Source: Rhodobacter calidifons
GTDB taxonomy: Bacteria; Pseudomonadota; Alphaproteobacteria; Rhodobacterales; Rhodobacteraceae
Assembly (NCBI RefSeq): GCF_011174775.1
Contig: NZ_JAANHS010000004.1
Location: forward strand, 124,001-188,000
DNA length: 64,000 nucleotides
Direction: 5' to 3'
In this document: in pieces, positions 50,798 to 59,217 of the stretch
Position numbering within the stretch: the stretch's first letter is position 1
Layout of the letters: every line of letters starts with the position of its first letter
Translations under genes and position numbers: made by a program
Notes under the pieces: model-generated
Told to the model about the DNA's origin: nothing
The model's input: only the letters and a program-made list of their open reading frames with translations
The model's database searches: none

Positions 50798-51727
50798 TCA
50801 GAAGACCGAGGCGAAACGGTCGGGAAGGCGGTAGAGCGATTTGGTGCGGCCGCCGCCGAAGAAGGTGATCTTACCGTCGTGCAGGTGCTGCTGGCCCTCG
50901 ATCATCCGCTTGCGGAACTCGGGCAGTTCGGCGTCCTCGCGTTCAGCCACGCCTTTCGACAGCTTGAGGAAGGTTTCCAGATCCTTGCCCCAGGCCTTGC
51001 CCACGGTCGCGGGATCGCGGTCGCCGGTCATGGTGGCGCGCATGTCCTTGCGGCCGGCCAGACGCTCGGTCACCATGTCGTGGTCGAAGAAGCGCAGGTG
51101 GATCAGGTAGAGATGCGGGTCCAGCACGCGCGGCTGGTGGTTGTTGGCGTGCCCGCCGACGGTAAAGCCGGTTTCCTTGCGCAACACGCAGGGCTTGGCG
51201 TAGTTGGCATTGGCGCGGAACACCCGGCGGCGCGACAGGATCGGCTGGTCATCGGCAAGGGGTTCGGGCTCTTCTTCGGGGTTGTGGATCAGCTCTATCC
51301 CGAAGGGACAGAGCGAGGCGGGCGTCCGTTTCGGGTCGGTGTAGCGGCCAAGGTAGGTCACCAGGTCGGGGGCCACGGCGGGATCGACGATCACCACCTC
51401 GTCCACATCGCCGACGATGAACCAGTTGTAATAGCGCAGCATCCCGGCCGAGAACTGGCTGTTGATGCTCCAGCGCCGCCGCTCCATCCGCCACAGCGTG
51501 GGGTCGCGCGGCAGGCGGATGACATTGGCGCCTTCGCAGATGCGGTCGTGTTCCGGGTCGCCGCCGTGCGAAAGGACGTAAAGATGTTCGCGCCCGAACT
51601 GGCGGCCGTAGTAATCGACCCAGCGGCGCAGGAAGTAATAGTCCTTGTAGACCATGGTCATGGCCCCGGCCGGCTTCTTGGTCGGGTCGAGCGTGGCTGG
51701 TCCGGGCTGGGTGGGGGGTTCGGTCAT
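50798..51727 (-). CDS. Glycosyltransferase family 2-like protein (paralogue of 32445-33335)
   Basis: 309 residues from ATG 51727 (aggaagg upstream). The blocks VYKDYYFLRRWVDYYGR, YVLSHGGDPEHDRI, VGDVDEVVIVDPAV, NANYAKPC and HLYLIHLRFFDHDM repeat those of the other paralogue. First gene of the three-glycosyltransferase block. Confidence 0.78.
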   Translation of the reverse strand: MTEPPTQPGPATLDPTKKPAGAMTMVYKDYYFLRRWVDYYGRQFGREHLYVLSHGGDPEHDRICEGANVIRLPRDPTLWRMERRRWSINSQFSAGMLRYYNWFIVGDVDEVVIVDPAVAPDLVTYLGRYTDPKRTPASLCPFGIELIHNPEEEPEPLADDQPILSRRRVFRANANYAKPCVLRKETGFTVGGHANNHQPRVLDPHLYLIHLRFFDHDMVTERLAGRKDMRATMTGDRDPATVGKAWGKDLETFLKLSKGVAEREDAELPEFRKRMIEGQQHLHDGKITFFGGGRTKSLYRLPDRFASVF

Positions 51728-51908
51728 CCGGCCTTCCTGGGGCATGCGGACGGACCGTATCACGCGGATTCGCGCGGGTTCAAGCGCAGGAAGCGGCTTG
51801 CCGCCCTGCCCGCAGCCGGTCGATCGGTCGGCGCAACGGTCGCTGATGCCGCTGCGGCTCAGGTCCGTTACCCGCCGGCCCTGCCGGACATGCTGCTGTC
51901 CGAACGCG

Positions 51909-51939
51909 GGCCCGGACGTCAGGGACCTGCGTCCGGGCC
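51909..51939 (-). other. Stem-loop after the thioredoxin gene
   Basis: ggcccggacg and cgtccgggcc make a perfect 10-bp stem with an 11-base loop, eight bases beyond the stop of the ccdA-linked thioredoxin gene. No T-run follows, so it is a possible 3' end structure rather than a classic terminator. Confidence 0.55.
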
Positions 51940-51946
51940 GGATGGC

Positions 51947-52357
51947 TCAGCTGGTTGCGGCCTGAAGGGCCAGGTCCATCAGGGCCTTGATCTCGTCCCT
52001 GGCCGTGCCGGCAACGATGCGGCCAAGCTCCTTGTCGCCCTTCAGGACGACAAGGGTGGACCGGCGGGGTATGTTCAACTGTTTGACCAGATCGCCGTCG
52101 GACCAACGGTCCCAGTCGACGTTGATGAAGCTGAGGGATTGCTCATATTTCGGATTTTCCTTCAGCAGCGCAGTGATGACCCGTTCCTGCGCGGCGCAGG
52201 TGGAACACCAGCTGGCCTTGAAATCCAGGAACACGGTCTTGCCCGCGGCCAGTTCGGCCTTGAGCAGCTCGGGCGTGTAATCGGCTGCGGCACGGGCGGC
52301 GACCGGCAGGGCCAGGGTCACGGCGGCGGTGGCAATCAGGAAGTCGCGGCGGTTCAT
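51947..52357 (-). CDS. Periplasmic thioredoxin-fold protein, CcdA partner
   Basis: 136 residues. MNRRDFLIATAAVTLALPVA is a Tat-like signal. FLDFKASWCSTCAAQERVI carries the redox CxxC, and IPRRSTLVVLKGDKELGRI holds a cis-Pro-like turn; it resembles the DsbD gamma domain or thioredoxin_7. Twelve bases after ccdA, so it probably receives electrons from CcdA in the periplasm. Confidence 0.88.
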   Translation of the reverse strand: MNRRDFLIATAAVTLALPVAARAAADYTPELLKAELAAGKTVFLDFKASWCSTCAAQERVITALLKENPKYEQSLSFINVDWDRWSDGDLVKQLNIPRRSTLVVLKGDKELGRIVAGTARDEIKALMDLALQAATS

Positions 52358-52369
52358 GGGAAGCTCCAT

Positions 52370-53083
52370 TCAGAAGGAAACGCTGAGGTCGATCAGCCAG
52401 GTGGGAAGGTGGTCGATGAGCCAGGCTTCGGCGACGTGGTGCCAGCGGAAGAGGATGGCGAGGCCGACGGCCAGGAACATCGCCCCCATCACCGGCTTGG
52501 CGCGGTCGGCCAGACGGCGCAGCAGGTCGCGGCGGCGCAGGATCGCGGCGCGTGCGCCGTAGCCCAGCGCCAGGATCACTGTGGCGACCCCTGCGGCGAA
52601 GGCGGTCATGATCGCGCCCGCCCAGCCGAGGCTCTGGCCCTGGCTGGCCAGGCTGATCGCGCCGCCAAGGGTGGGGCCGATACAGGGGCTCCAGACCGCG
52701 CCGAGGAGGATCCCGGCAAGCACCTGACCGCCGAGGCCCGAGCGGTCGATCCCGTCGATCCCGGCATCGGCGCGGGCGGCGAACCCGGCGGTGACGGTGG
52801 CGAAACCGGCGTTGAGGCGGGGGATCAGGAGGATCAGGCCGAAGCCGATCATCAGGACAGCCCCGGCCTGCGCAAGGGTGCGTTCGTCAAGGCCAACGGC
52901 CTGGCCGAAGGCGGTGACGGTGAGGCCGAGAGTGACAAAGCTGACCGCCATGCCGCCCGCCATGGCCAGGGGTCCCAGCCGATGCGCCTGCAAGGCCGAG
53001 GCCAGCACGATGGGCAGCACCGGCAGGACGCAGGGGTTGATCAGGGTCAACAGCCCGGCAAGATATGCAAAGACAAGTTCCAT
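52370..53083 (-). CDS. ccdA: CcdA-type membrane thiol oxidoreductase
   Basis: 237 residues, six membrane helices. LTLINPCVLPVLPIVLASAL and VWSPCIGPTLGGAISLA are the two cysteine motifs that carry electrons across the membrane. Paired with the thioredoxin-like gene, it should reduce periplasmic thiols, for example in cytochrome c maturation or repair of oxidised proteins. Confidence 0.92.
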   Translation of the reverse strand: MELVFAYLAGLLTLINPCVLPVLPIVLASALQAHRLGPLAMAGGMAVSFVTLGLTVTAFGQAVGLDERTLAQAGAVLMIGFGLILLIPRLNAGFATVTAGFAARADAGIDGIDRSGLGGQVLAGILLGAVWSPCIGPTLGGAISLASQGQSLGWAGAIMTAFAAGVATVILALGYGARAAILRRRDLLRRLADRAKPVMGAMFLAVGLAILFRWHHVAEAWLIDHLPTWLIDLSVSF

Positions 53084-53173
53084 GGCATGACCTTGCCGTG
53101 TGAGCCGGTTACAGTCACTCAAACCTTTCGTTGGCCTGTGTGATCCGCCGCGAGGCGGTTGTAACAATCGGCG

Positions 53174-53533
53174 TCAGCCGGGCGGCTGCCACAGCTCGAT
53201 GGGCGTGCCTTCGGGATCGTGGATGCGGGCGAAGGTGCCGTAACTGCCGTCGCCGTCCCAATCGGCGCGGGTTTCGACCTCGATCCCCGCGGCGCGCAAT
53301 GCCGCGATCATTCCGGTCAGGTCATCGACGCGCAGGTTCAGCATCCATTGCCGTTCGGCGGCAAAATAGTCGGTGTCGGCCTCGAAGGGCGAAAGGACCG
53401 TCGGTCCGGCCTGTTGCATCCAGACCGAGACCTCGGGCTGGGTGATGCCAAGATGCGTGCGATACCAGTCGTTCAACGCCGCAGGGTCCTGCGCCCGGAA
53501 GAAGATGCCACCGATGCCGGTGACCTTGGCCAT
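53174..53533 (-). CDS. VOC-family (glyoxalase/bleomycin-resistance-like) protein
   Basis: 119 residues from MAKVTGIGGIFFRAQDPAAL. Two paired beta-alpha-beta-beta-beta modules: YRTHLGI, then VRVDDLTG-type RVDDLTGMIAALRAAGIEVE and FARIHDPEGTPIELWQPPG. Metal-site residues typical of the superfamily (H/E) are partly present (IELWQ). Function unknown. Confidence 0.82.
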   Translation of the reverse strand: MAKVTGIGGIFFRAQDPAALNDWYRTHLGITQPEVSVWMQQAGPTVLSPFEADTDYFAAERQWMLNLRVDDLTGMIAALRAAGIEVETRADWDGDGSYGTFARIHDPEGTPIELWQPPG

Positions 53534-53544
53534 GCCTGCCTCCC

Positions 53545-53575
53545 AAAGCAAAAGGGCCGCCTTGATGGCGACCCT
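53545..53575 (-). terminator. Probable terminator of the HU gene
   Basis: On the minus strand agggtcgcc/ggcggccct forms a stem with one mismatch, followed by tttgcttt, 27 bases after the HU stop. Confidence 0.65.
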
Positions 53576-53602
53576 CTCACATCCGGCGGACGGCGGAAAG
53601 CC

Positions 53603-53890
53603 TTAGCCGTTGACCACGTCCTTCAGCGCCTTGGCGATGGCGAACTTGACCTGCTTGTCGGCCGGCTTGGTCATCGTCTCGCCCGTGGCGGGGTTGCGGA
53701 CCTGACGTTCCGGGCGGGCCTTGCAGGCCACCTTGCCAAGACCCGGCAGCGTGACGGTGCCGCCAGCGGCGACTTCGCGCGACACGACGGCGGCGATGGC
53801 ATCCAGAGCGGCAGTCGCGGTCTTCTTGTCCCCACCCATCTCTTCGGCAACGGCGGCCACCAGCTGGGTCTTGGTCATCGGTTTGGACAT
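53603..53890 (-). CDS. HU-family DNA-binding protein
   Basis: 95 residues from MSKPMTKTQLVAAVAEEMGG, the normal HU/IHF size; RPERQVRNPATGETMTKPADKQVKF is the DNA-binding beta arm. Basic nucleoid protein that bends DNA. Start has aaggatga upstream. Not clearly identified as HU alpha or beta. Confidence 0.92.
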   Translation of the reverse strand: MSKPMTKTQLVAAVAEEMGGDKKTATAALDAIAAVVSREVAAGGTVTLPGLGKVACKARPERQVRNPATGETMTKPADKQVKFAIAKALKDVVNG

Positions 53891-54055
53891 TTGATCATCC
53901 TTCGTTGTTATTCGCTTCGTGTCATATGCACGGTTCGGCCCGCAAAGCACGGGCGTCCACCCCCGGTTGCGGGGCCACGGCCCAGACACACGGTTTGAGG
54001 GCCGAAATCAAGCCCCGAACCGCGAAACAAGGGGGTTTGACGGTTTTTTCGCCGT

Positions 54056-55534
54056 CTAGAGGAAGGCCGTTTCCTCGAAACTGCGCAGTTTCCGGCTGTG
54101 AAGGCGCTCGATCGGCGTTTCGCGCAAACGCTCCATGGCGCGGATGCCGATCTGGAGATGGCGGCTCACCTGGGTCTTGTAGAAGTCGGACGCCATGCCG
54201 GGCAGTTTCAGCTCGCCATGCAGGGGCTTGTCGCTGACACAGAGCAGCGTGCCGTAGGGCACCCGGAAGCGGAACCCGTTCGCGGCGATGGTCGCCGACT
54301 CCATGTCCAGCGCCACGGCGCGGGATTGCGACAGGCGGCGGACCGGGCCGGACTGGTCGCGCAGCTCCCAATTGCGGTTGTCGATGGTGGCGACGGTGCC
54401 GGTGCGCATGATCCGCTTCAACTCATAGCCTTCCAGCTGCGTCACCTCGGCCACCGCCTTTTCCAGCGCGATCTGGATTTCCGCCAGCGCCGGGATCGGC
54501 ACCCAGACCGGCAGGTCGTCGTCCAGCACATGATCCTCGCGCAGATAGGCATGGGCCAGCACGAAATCGCCCAGCGACTGGCTGTTGCGCAGCCCCGCGC
54601 AATGGCCGACCATCAGCCAGGCATGCGGTCGCAGAACGGCGATATGGTCGGTGGCGGTCTTGGCGTTGGACGGGCCGACGCCGATGTTGACCAGCGTGAT
54701 CCCGTTCCCGTCCGGCCGCTTCAGATGATAGGTCGGCATCTGCGGCATCTTCGCCACGGGCTGGATCACCCCGTCCGGCGTGGTGATGATCTGGTTGCCG
54801 GTCGCCACGAAGGCCGTGTAGCCCGAGGTCGGGTCGGCCAGCGCCGAACGGGCATAGGCCTCGAACTCGTCCACATAGAACTGATAGTTGGTGAACAGAA
54901 CGTGGTTCTGGAAATGCGTCGGGTCGGTCGCGGTGTAATGCGACAGCCGCGCAAGACTGTAGTCCACGCGCTGCGCGGTGAATGGCGCAAGGGGGGCCGA
55001 GCCGTCGTCATAGCGCGTCATCACCCCGTTCACGATGTCGTCGTTGGTGGTGACGAGGTCCGGCACGTCGAACACGTCGCGCAAGCTGAAGTCCATCACC
55101 CCTTCCTGCGGGATCGCAACTTCGCTGCCCGAGACGGCGAAATGCACCGGCATCGGCGTGTCGGACAGGCCCACCTCGACCGTTACGCCGTGGTTGCGGA
55201 TCAGAAGCTCGATCTGCTGGATCAGGTAGTTGCGGAACAGGTCGGGCCGCGTGACAGTGGTGGCATAGGTGCCGGGCGCCGAGACATGGCCGAAGGCAAG
55301 GCGGGTGTCGATCTTGTCGAAGCTGGTGACCGTCAGCCGGATCTCGGGGTAATAGGCGCGGATGCGCCGGCCGGGATGGCCTTTGGACACGGTTTTCAGG
55401 AACTGTTCGGACAGAAAGCGGGTGGCCTGGAAATAGAGCAGCTCAAGACGGTCCACGGCCTCGGCGGCATTGGTGAAACTTTCCATTGCCGGGGCGTCCG
55501 GGGTGAGAATGGCGCTGTTCTGGTCGTCTTGCAT
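54056..55534 (-). CDS. amn: AMP nucleosidase
   Basis: 492 residues from MQDDQNSAILTPDAPAMESF, chosen because gcagga lies eight bases upstream; an ATG 27 bases earlier is possible. Splits AMP to adenine and ribose 5-phosphate. The N-terminal AMP_N domain (LELLYFQATRFLSEQFL) is followed by a nucleoside phosphorylase-like domain with VNIGVGPSNAKTATDHI, AWLMVGHCAGLRNSQSLGDFVLAHAYLREDHVLD and ALDMESATIAANGFRF. Confidence 0.93.
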   Translation of the reverse strand: MQDDQNSAILTPDAPAMESFTNAAEAVDRLELLYFQATRFLSEQFLKTVSKGHPGRRIRAYYPEIRLTVTSFDKIDTRLAFGHVSAPGTYATTVTRPDLFRNYLIQQIELLIRNHGVTVEVGLSDTPMPVHFAVSGSEVAIPQEGVMDFSLRDVFDVPDLVTTNDDIVNGVMTRYDDGSAPLAPFTAQRVDYSLARLSHYTATDPTHFQNHVLFTNYQFYVDEFEAYARSALADPTSGYTAFVATGNQIITTPDGVIQPVAKMPQMPTYHLKRPDGNGITLVNIGVGPSNAKTATDHIAVLRPHAWLMVGHCAGLRNSQSLGDFVLAHAYLREDHVLDDDLPVWVPIPALAEIQIALEKAVAEVTQLEGYELKRIMRTGTVATIDNRNWELRDQSGPVRRLSQSRAVALDMESATIAANGFRFRVPYGTLLCVSDKPLHGELKLPGMASDFYKTQVSRHLQIGIRAMERLRETPIERLHSRKLRSFEETAFL

Positions 55535-55695
55535 TCCGGGGTCCTGCGGTTGATCCGGCATATAAGCCGAAAGCCGGGCAGGTCCGCAAGTGAAGCCATT
55601 GTAACGGCCGTGGCTGCCCCGAAATCCCCCGTGCCAAGCCCCGCCTCCTGCGCTGGCCTCTTGCACACCGCTGTCCGCCCTCCGATAGTCCGGCC

Positions 55696-56541
55696 ATGTC
55701 CACGCTTCTGTCCCTTGGCCACGGCTACTCCGCCCGCGCCCTTGCCCGCCGCCTGCTGCCGCAAGGCTGGCGCATCATCGGCACCACCCGCAATCCCCAG
55801 AAGGCCGAGGCCCTGCGCGCCGAAGGGGTCGAACCGCTGCTCTGGCCCGCCGACCCGGGCCCGGCACTGGCCGAGGCGACGCATATCCTCTGTTCCGCCG
55901 CCCCCGACGCCCAGGGCGACCCCTTCCTGCGCGCCGCACCGGAAATCGCCCGTTCCGGCGCGGTCTGGGTCGGCTATCTGTCCACCACCGGGGTCTATGG
56001 CGACCACGCGGGCGGCTGGGTGGACGAGACGACGCCCCTGACCCCGCAGTCCGACCGGGGCCGACAGCGGGTGCTGGCCGAGGGACAATGGCTGGCAACC
56101 GGACTGCCGGTCCACATCTTCCGGCTGGCGGGCATCTACGGCCCGGGGCGCGGACCGTTCGAGAAGCTGCGCGAGGGCACCGCGCGGCGGATCATCAAGC
56201 CGGGGCAGGTGTTCAGCCGCATCCATGTCGATGACATCGCGCAGGTGCTGGAGGCGTCGATCCGCCGCCCCAACCCCGGCGCGGCCTACAATGTCTGCGA
56301 CGACAACCCCTGCCCGCCGCAGGATGTCATCAGCCATGCCGCCCGGCTGCTGGGAATGCCCGAGCCCCCCGCCGTGCCGTTTGCAGAGGTCGCCCCGACG
56401 CTGACGCCGATGGCACTGGGCTTCTACAGCGAATCGAAGAAGGTGCGGAACGACCGTATCAAAGAGGAGCTTGGGGTCAGGCTTCTGTATCCGGATTACC
56501 CGCAGGGCCTGGCAGCGCTTCTGGCCGAGGAACAGTCCTGA
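55696..56541 (+). CDS. NAD-dependent epimerase/SDR-like protein
   Basis: 281 residues. N-terminal LLSLGHGYSARALARRLLP is the Rossmann NAD site; LSTTGVYGDHAGGWVDE, FRLAGIYGPGRGPF and RIHVDDIAQVLEASI are the extended-SDR motifs, although the usual YxxxK has become poor. It resembles YeeZ-type proteins. Substrate unknown; divergent from amn. Confidence 0.82.
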   Translation: MSTLLSLGHGYSARALARRLLPQGWRIIGTTRNPQKAEALRAEGVEPLLWPADPGPALAEATHILCSAAPDAQGDPFLRAAPEIARSGAVWVGYLSTTGVYGDHAGGWVDETTPLTPQSDRGRQRVLAEGQWLATGLPVHIFRLAGIYGPGRGPFEKLREGTARRIIKPGQVFSRIHVDDIAQVLEASIRRPNPGAAYNVCDDNPCPPQDVISHAARLLGMPEPPAVPFAEVAPTLTPMALGFYSESKKVRNDRIKEELGVRLLYPDYPQGLAALLAEEQS

Positions 56542-56551
56542 CCGGCCCGCA

Positions 56552-57832
56552 TCACTGCGCGGCAATGTCGCGTGGCTGGCTGGACAGGATCGCCTCGGTC
56601 ACTTCGGACAGGGCCAGCGCCGCCGCGCCATGCGCCCACAGAAGGTCGCCCCAGGCGTGGATCTCGATCGGCGGGCGGGGGCGGCCGGTATTGATGGCCA
56701 GATTGTCCATCTCGGCCAGGGTCTCGGCGGCGTAGAGATAGTCATAGCGCATCCGCTCACCCGACAGGATGATCAGCGCGGGGTCGAAAAGGTTGACCAC
56801 GTTCGACAGGCCGACCGCCAGATAGCGCCCGGCGCGGCGGAAGATCGACTTGGCGGTGGCGTTCCCGGCCTTCGCGTGGTCGTACAGGCTTTCCAGCAGC
56901 ACGTTGATCGGCTGGCTTTCCTTGTGGCCCCAGTTCAGCGCCGTCGTCGCCTCGCGCGCCAGCGCATAGTCGGCGACATAGGCCTCGAGACAGCCGCGCT
57001 GCCCGCAGCGGCACAGCGCGCCGTCCAGATGCACCTTGGTATGGCCCAGCTCCATCCCCAGCCGCTGCGCGCCGCGATAGATGCGGTGGTTCATCACGAA
57101 TCCCATGCCGACGCCGTGCTCGATGGTGACGACGGCGAAATCCGACAGGCTGCGCCCGGCGCCGAACCACAGTTCGGCCAGCGCGACCAGGTTCGCGTCA
57201 TTGTCCACCTGCACCGGAATCCCCAGCCGCGCCGTGGCCGCCGCCGCGATCGGCACCGATCGCTCGACCAGGATCGAGGACCACAGCGCCATCCCGTCCT
57301 TGCAATCGACAAAGCCCGGCAATCCGATCCCGACGCCGGAAAGCTCGGCGCGGGCGACCTTCGCCTTGGTGCAGACCCGGTCCAGCAGTGCCTCGATCGT
57401 GTCGAGCAGTTCGCCCAGCTGCATCGGACCGGGCCGGCGCGGGATCGCCTCATCCGCGATCAGCTTGCCGGCGAAATCGACCACCACCGCGGTATGCTCG
57501 CGGTCCGACAGCTTCATGCCTGCGACCAGATGCGCCCCGGCCTTGACCCCCAGCGACACGGCGGGACGCCCGCGCCCGGCCTCGCCCGCGCGCTGGACGG
57601 CGACTTCCTCGATCAGGCCCGCCTCGATCAGCTCGGAGGAGATCGTTGTCACGCTGGCCGGGCTGATGCCCAGATCCTTGGCCAGCTGCACCCGGGGAAT
57701 CAGGCCGGCGGCGCGCACAAGTTCGAAGACCTGCTGGCGCAGCGGACGCTGGCTTTCGGTCAGCGGCGGGATCAGCGGCCCGACACCCTTGCGCGGCTCT
57801 GTCGCGGCGGCATGCGTCGCCTTGGCCAACAT
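56552..57832 (-). CDS. xylR: ROK-family transcriptional repressor of the xyl genes
   Basis: 426 residues from ATG 57832. A winged helix-turn-helix (about 30-80: LRQQVFELVRAAGLIPRVQLAKDLGISPASVTTISSELI) precedes the ROK sugar-kinase-like domain with GVGIGLPGFVDCKDG, ELGHTKVHLDGALCRCGQRGCLEAY (zinc cluster CxCGxxGCxE) and DPALIILSG. ROK/XylR proteins release DNA on binding a sugar such as xylose. Faces the xyl genes and has an operator-like sequence in its promoter region. xylR name is by context. Confidence 0.85.
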   Translation of the reverse strand: MLAKATHAAATEPRKGVGPLIPPLTESQRPLRQQVFELVRAAGLIPRVQLAKDLGISPASVTTISSELIEAGLIEEVAVQRAGEAGRGRPAVSLGVKAGAHLVAGMKLSDREHTAVVVDFAGKLIADEAIPRRPGPMQLGELLDTIEALLDRVCTKAKVARAELSGVGIGLPGFVDCKDGMALWSSILVERSVPIAAAATARLGIPVQVDNDANLVALAELWFGAGRSLSDFAVVTIEHGVGMGFVMNHRIYRGAQRLGMELGHTKVHLDGALCRCGQRGCLEAYVADYALAREATTALNWGHKESQPINVLLESLYDHAKAGNATAKSIFRRAGRYLAVGLSNVVNLFDPALIILSGERMRYDYLYAAETLAEMDNLAINTGRPRPPIEIHAWGDLLWAHGAAALALSEVTEAILSSQPRDIAAQ

Positions 57833-57948
57833 TCCTTCGCCCCCCGAAGCAAAAGCCGCCGATTCTGCTGCGGATGAAGGCAGGCTCGCCGCAGAATGGC
57901 CGGACCTCCACCATTTCCTCCCTGAAGCAAGCTTTGACCAGCAGAATA

Positions 57949-57966
57949 ATTTTGACAACTGAAATT
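57949..57966 (+). promoter_or_regulatory. Putative ROK repressor operator, xylR-xylF1 spacer
   Basis: attttgacaactgaaatt, with AATTT/AAATT symmetry, recurs exactly at 59123-59140. It overlaps a TTGACA-type promoter box. A looser relative (ttttgctcaactgtgg) sits at 57988-58003. Confidence 0.65.
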
Positions 57967-58044
57967 GATGTGTCAGCGTAGCCATAGTTTTGCTCAACTG
58001 TGGGATTAGACACCCAGCAGGATGCAATCTAGGGGGGAGCGTTC

Positions 58045-59070
58045 ATGCGAAAACTGATTTGGGTTGCGGCCCTGGCCCTGATGGCTCTGACCTCGGCCGC
58101 GCTGGCCGAAGGCAAGAAGATCGGCGTCGCCTGGGGCGACCTGGCCCAGCCGCGCTGGCGCTGGGACGTCACCGCGATGCGGTCGATCATCGAGCGCAGC
58201 GGCAACAAATACATCCCCGTCGATGCCGGCGGGTCTGCCGCAAAGCAGTTGCAGGACATCGAGAAGATGATCGTTGACGGCGTGGATGCCATCGTGATCC
58301 AGGCCGTGGACAAGGATGTGATCATGACCGCGGTGGAACGCGCCGCGGAAAGGGGCATCCCGATGCTGGCCTATGACCGGCTGATCGAACATCCGGGCGT
58401 GTTCTACATCACCTTCGACAATGTGGGCGTCGGGCGCATCATCGCCGCCATCGTCAAGCAGGCGCAGCCCACCGGCAACTATGCGATCATCAAGGGCGAT
58501 CCGGGCGATCCGAACTCTGACTTCCTGCGCAAGGGCATGGAAGAGGTGATCGGTGCCTCGGTCGCGGGCGGGCAGATCAGGATCGTCGGCGAGGAATATG
58601 CCGATGGCTGGAGACCCGATGCGGCCAAGGCCATCATGGAAAGGATCCTGGCCGAGAATGGCAACCAGGTCGATGCCGTGCTGGCCGAGAACGACAACAT
58701 GGCCGGTGCCGCCATCGAGGCGTTGCAGGCCGCAGGTCTGACCGTGCCGATCGGCGGCCAGGACGGCGACCCGGCTGCGCTGAACCGCGTCGCGCAGGGG
58801 ATGCAGACGGTATCGGTCTGGAAGAACAGCTTCGATCTGGCCAGGCAGGCAGGCCGCATCGCCGTTCAGCTGGCAGAGGGCACACCGATGAGCCTGATTC
58901 CCGAGGCGCGGCAGTTCACGGGTGGCGAAAAGGGGATTCCGGTCTGGTCGATCCTGCTGAACCCGACCCCGATCACCGCCGACACGCTGGACGTCGTCAT
59001 CGACGCCGATCATGTGACCAAGAAGGACGTCTGCAGGAACGCATTGCCGTCGGTCGCCGCCTGCCGCTAG
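58045..59070 (+). CDS. xylF: Sugar (xylose) ABC transporter periplasmic binding protein 1
   Basis: 341 residues. Signal MRKLIWVAALALMALTSAAL ending ALA-EGKKIGVAWGD, then a periplasmic-binding protein of the LacI/XylF fold: GVDAIVIQAVDKD, MLAYDRLIEHPGVFYITFDNVGVG, YAIIKGDPGDPN and GGQDGDPAALNRV. Strongly similar in all these blocks to the next gene. Followed by a strong terminator, so it is a transcript of its own. Confidence 0.9.
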   Translation: MRKLIWVAALALMALTSAALAEGKKIGVAWGDLAQPRWRWDVTAMRSIIERSGNKYIPVDAGGSAAKQLQDIEKMIVDGVDAIVIQAVDKDVIMTAVERAAERGIPMLAYDRLIEHPGVFYITFDNVGVGRIIAAIVKQAQPTGNYAIIKGDPGDPNSDFLRKGMEEVIGASVAGGQIRIVGEEYADGWRPDAAKAIMERILAENGNQVDAVLAENDNMAGAAIEALQAAGLTVPIGGQDGDPAALNRVAQGMQTVSVWKNSFDLARQAGRIAVQLAEGTPMSLIPEARQFTGGEKGIPVWSILLNPTPITADTLDVVIDADHVTKKDVCRNALPSVAACR

Positions 59071-59088
59071 GCCCATGCTCACGGTTGC

Positions 59089-59126
59089 AAGCGCCGGCCC
59101 GTGACGGGGCCGGCGCTTTTATATTT
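59089..59126 (+). terminator. Terminator between the two xylF genes
   Basis: aagcgccggccc/gggccggcgctt form a 12-bp stem with a gtgacg loop followed by ttatatttt. It separates xylF1 from xylF2 and directly precedes the second operator. Confidence 0.9.
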
Positions 59127-59140
59127 TGACAACTGAAATT
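59123..59140 (+). promoter_or_regulatory. Putative ROK repressor operator upstream of xylF2
   Basis: Same 18 bases, attttgacaactgaaatt, as at 57949, here just after the terminator and 78 bases before the xylF2 start. It indicates that xylF2 is controlled independently by the same regulator. Confidence 0.65.
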
Positions 59141-59217
59141 ATTGGCGGCATCTTCCGCCCTGTTCCGGCGAATCTGCCGGGCCGGTCCAATCAGGCCGAT
59201 CCATAGGGAGGATACAT

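Noticed and set aside
57949-57980. A complete sigma-70-type promoter around TTGACA in the xyl spacer
   Set aside because: TTGACA is present but no convincing -10 element follows at 16-18 bases, so only the operator-like repeat is reported.
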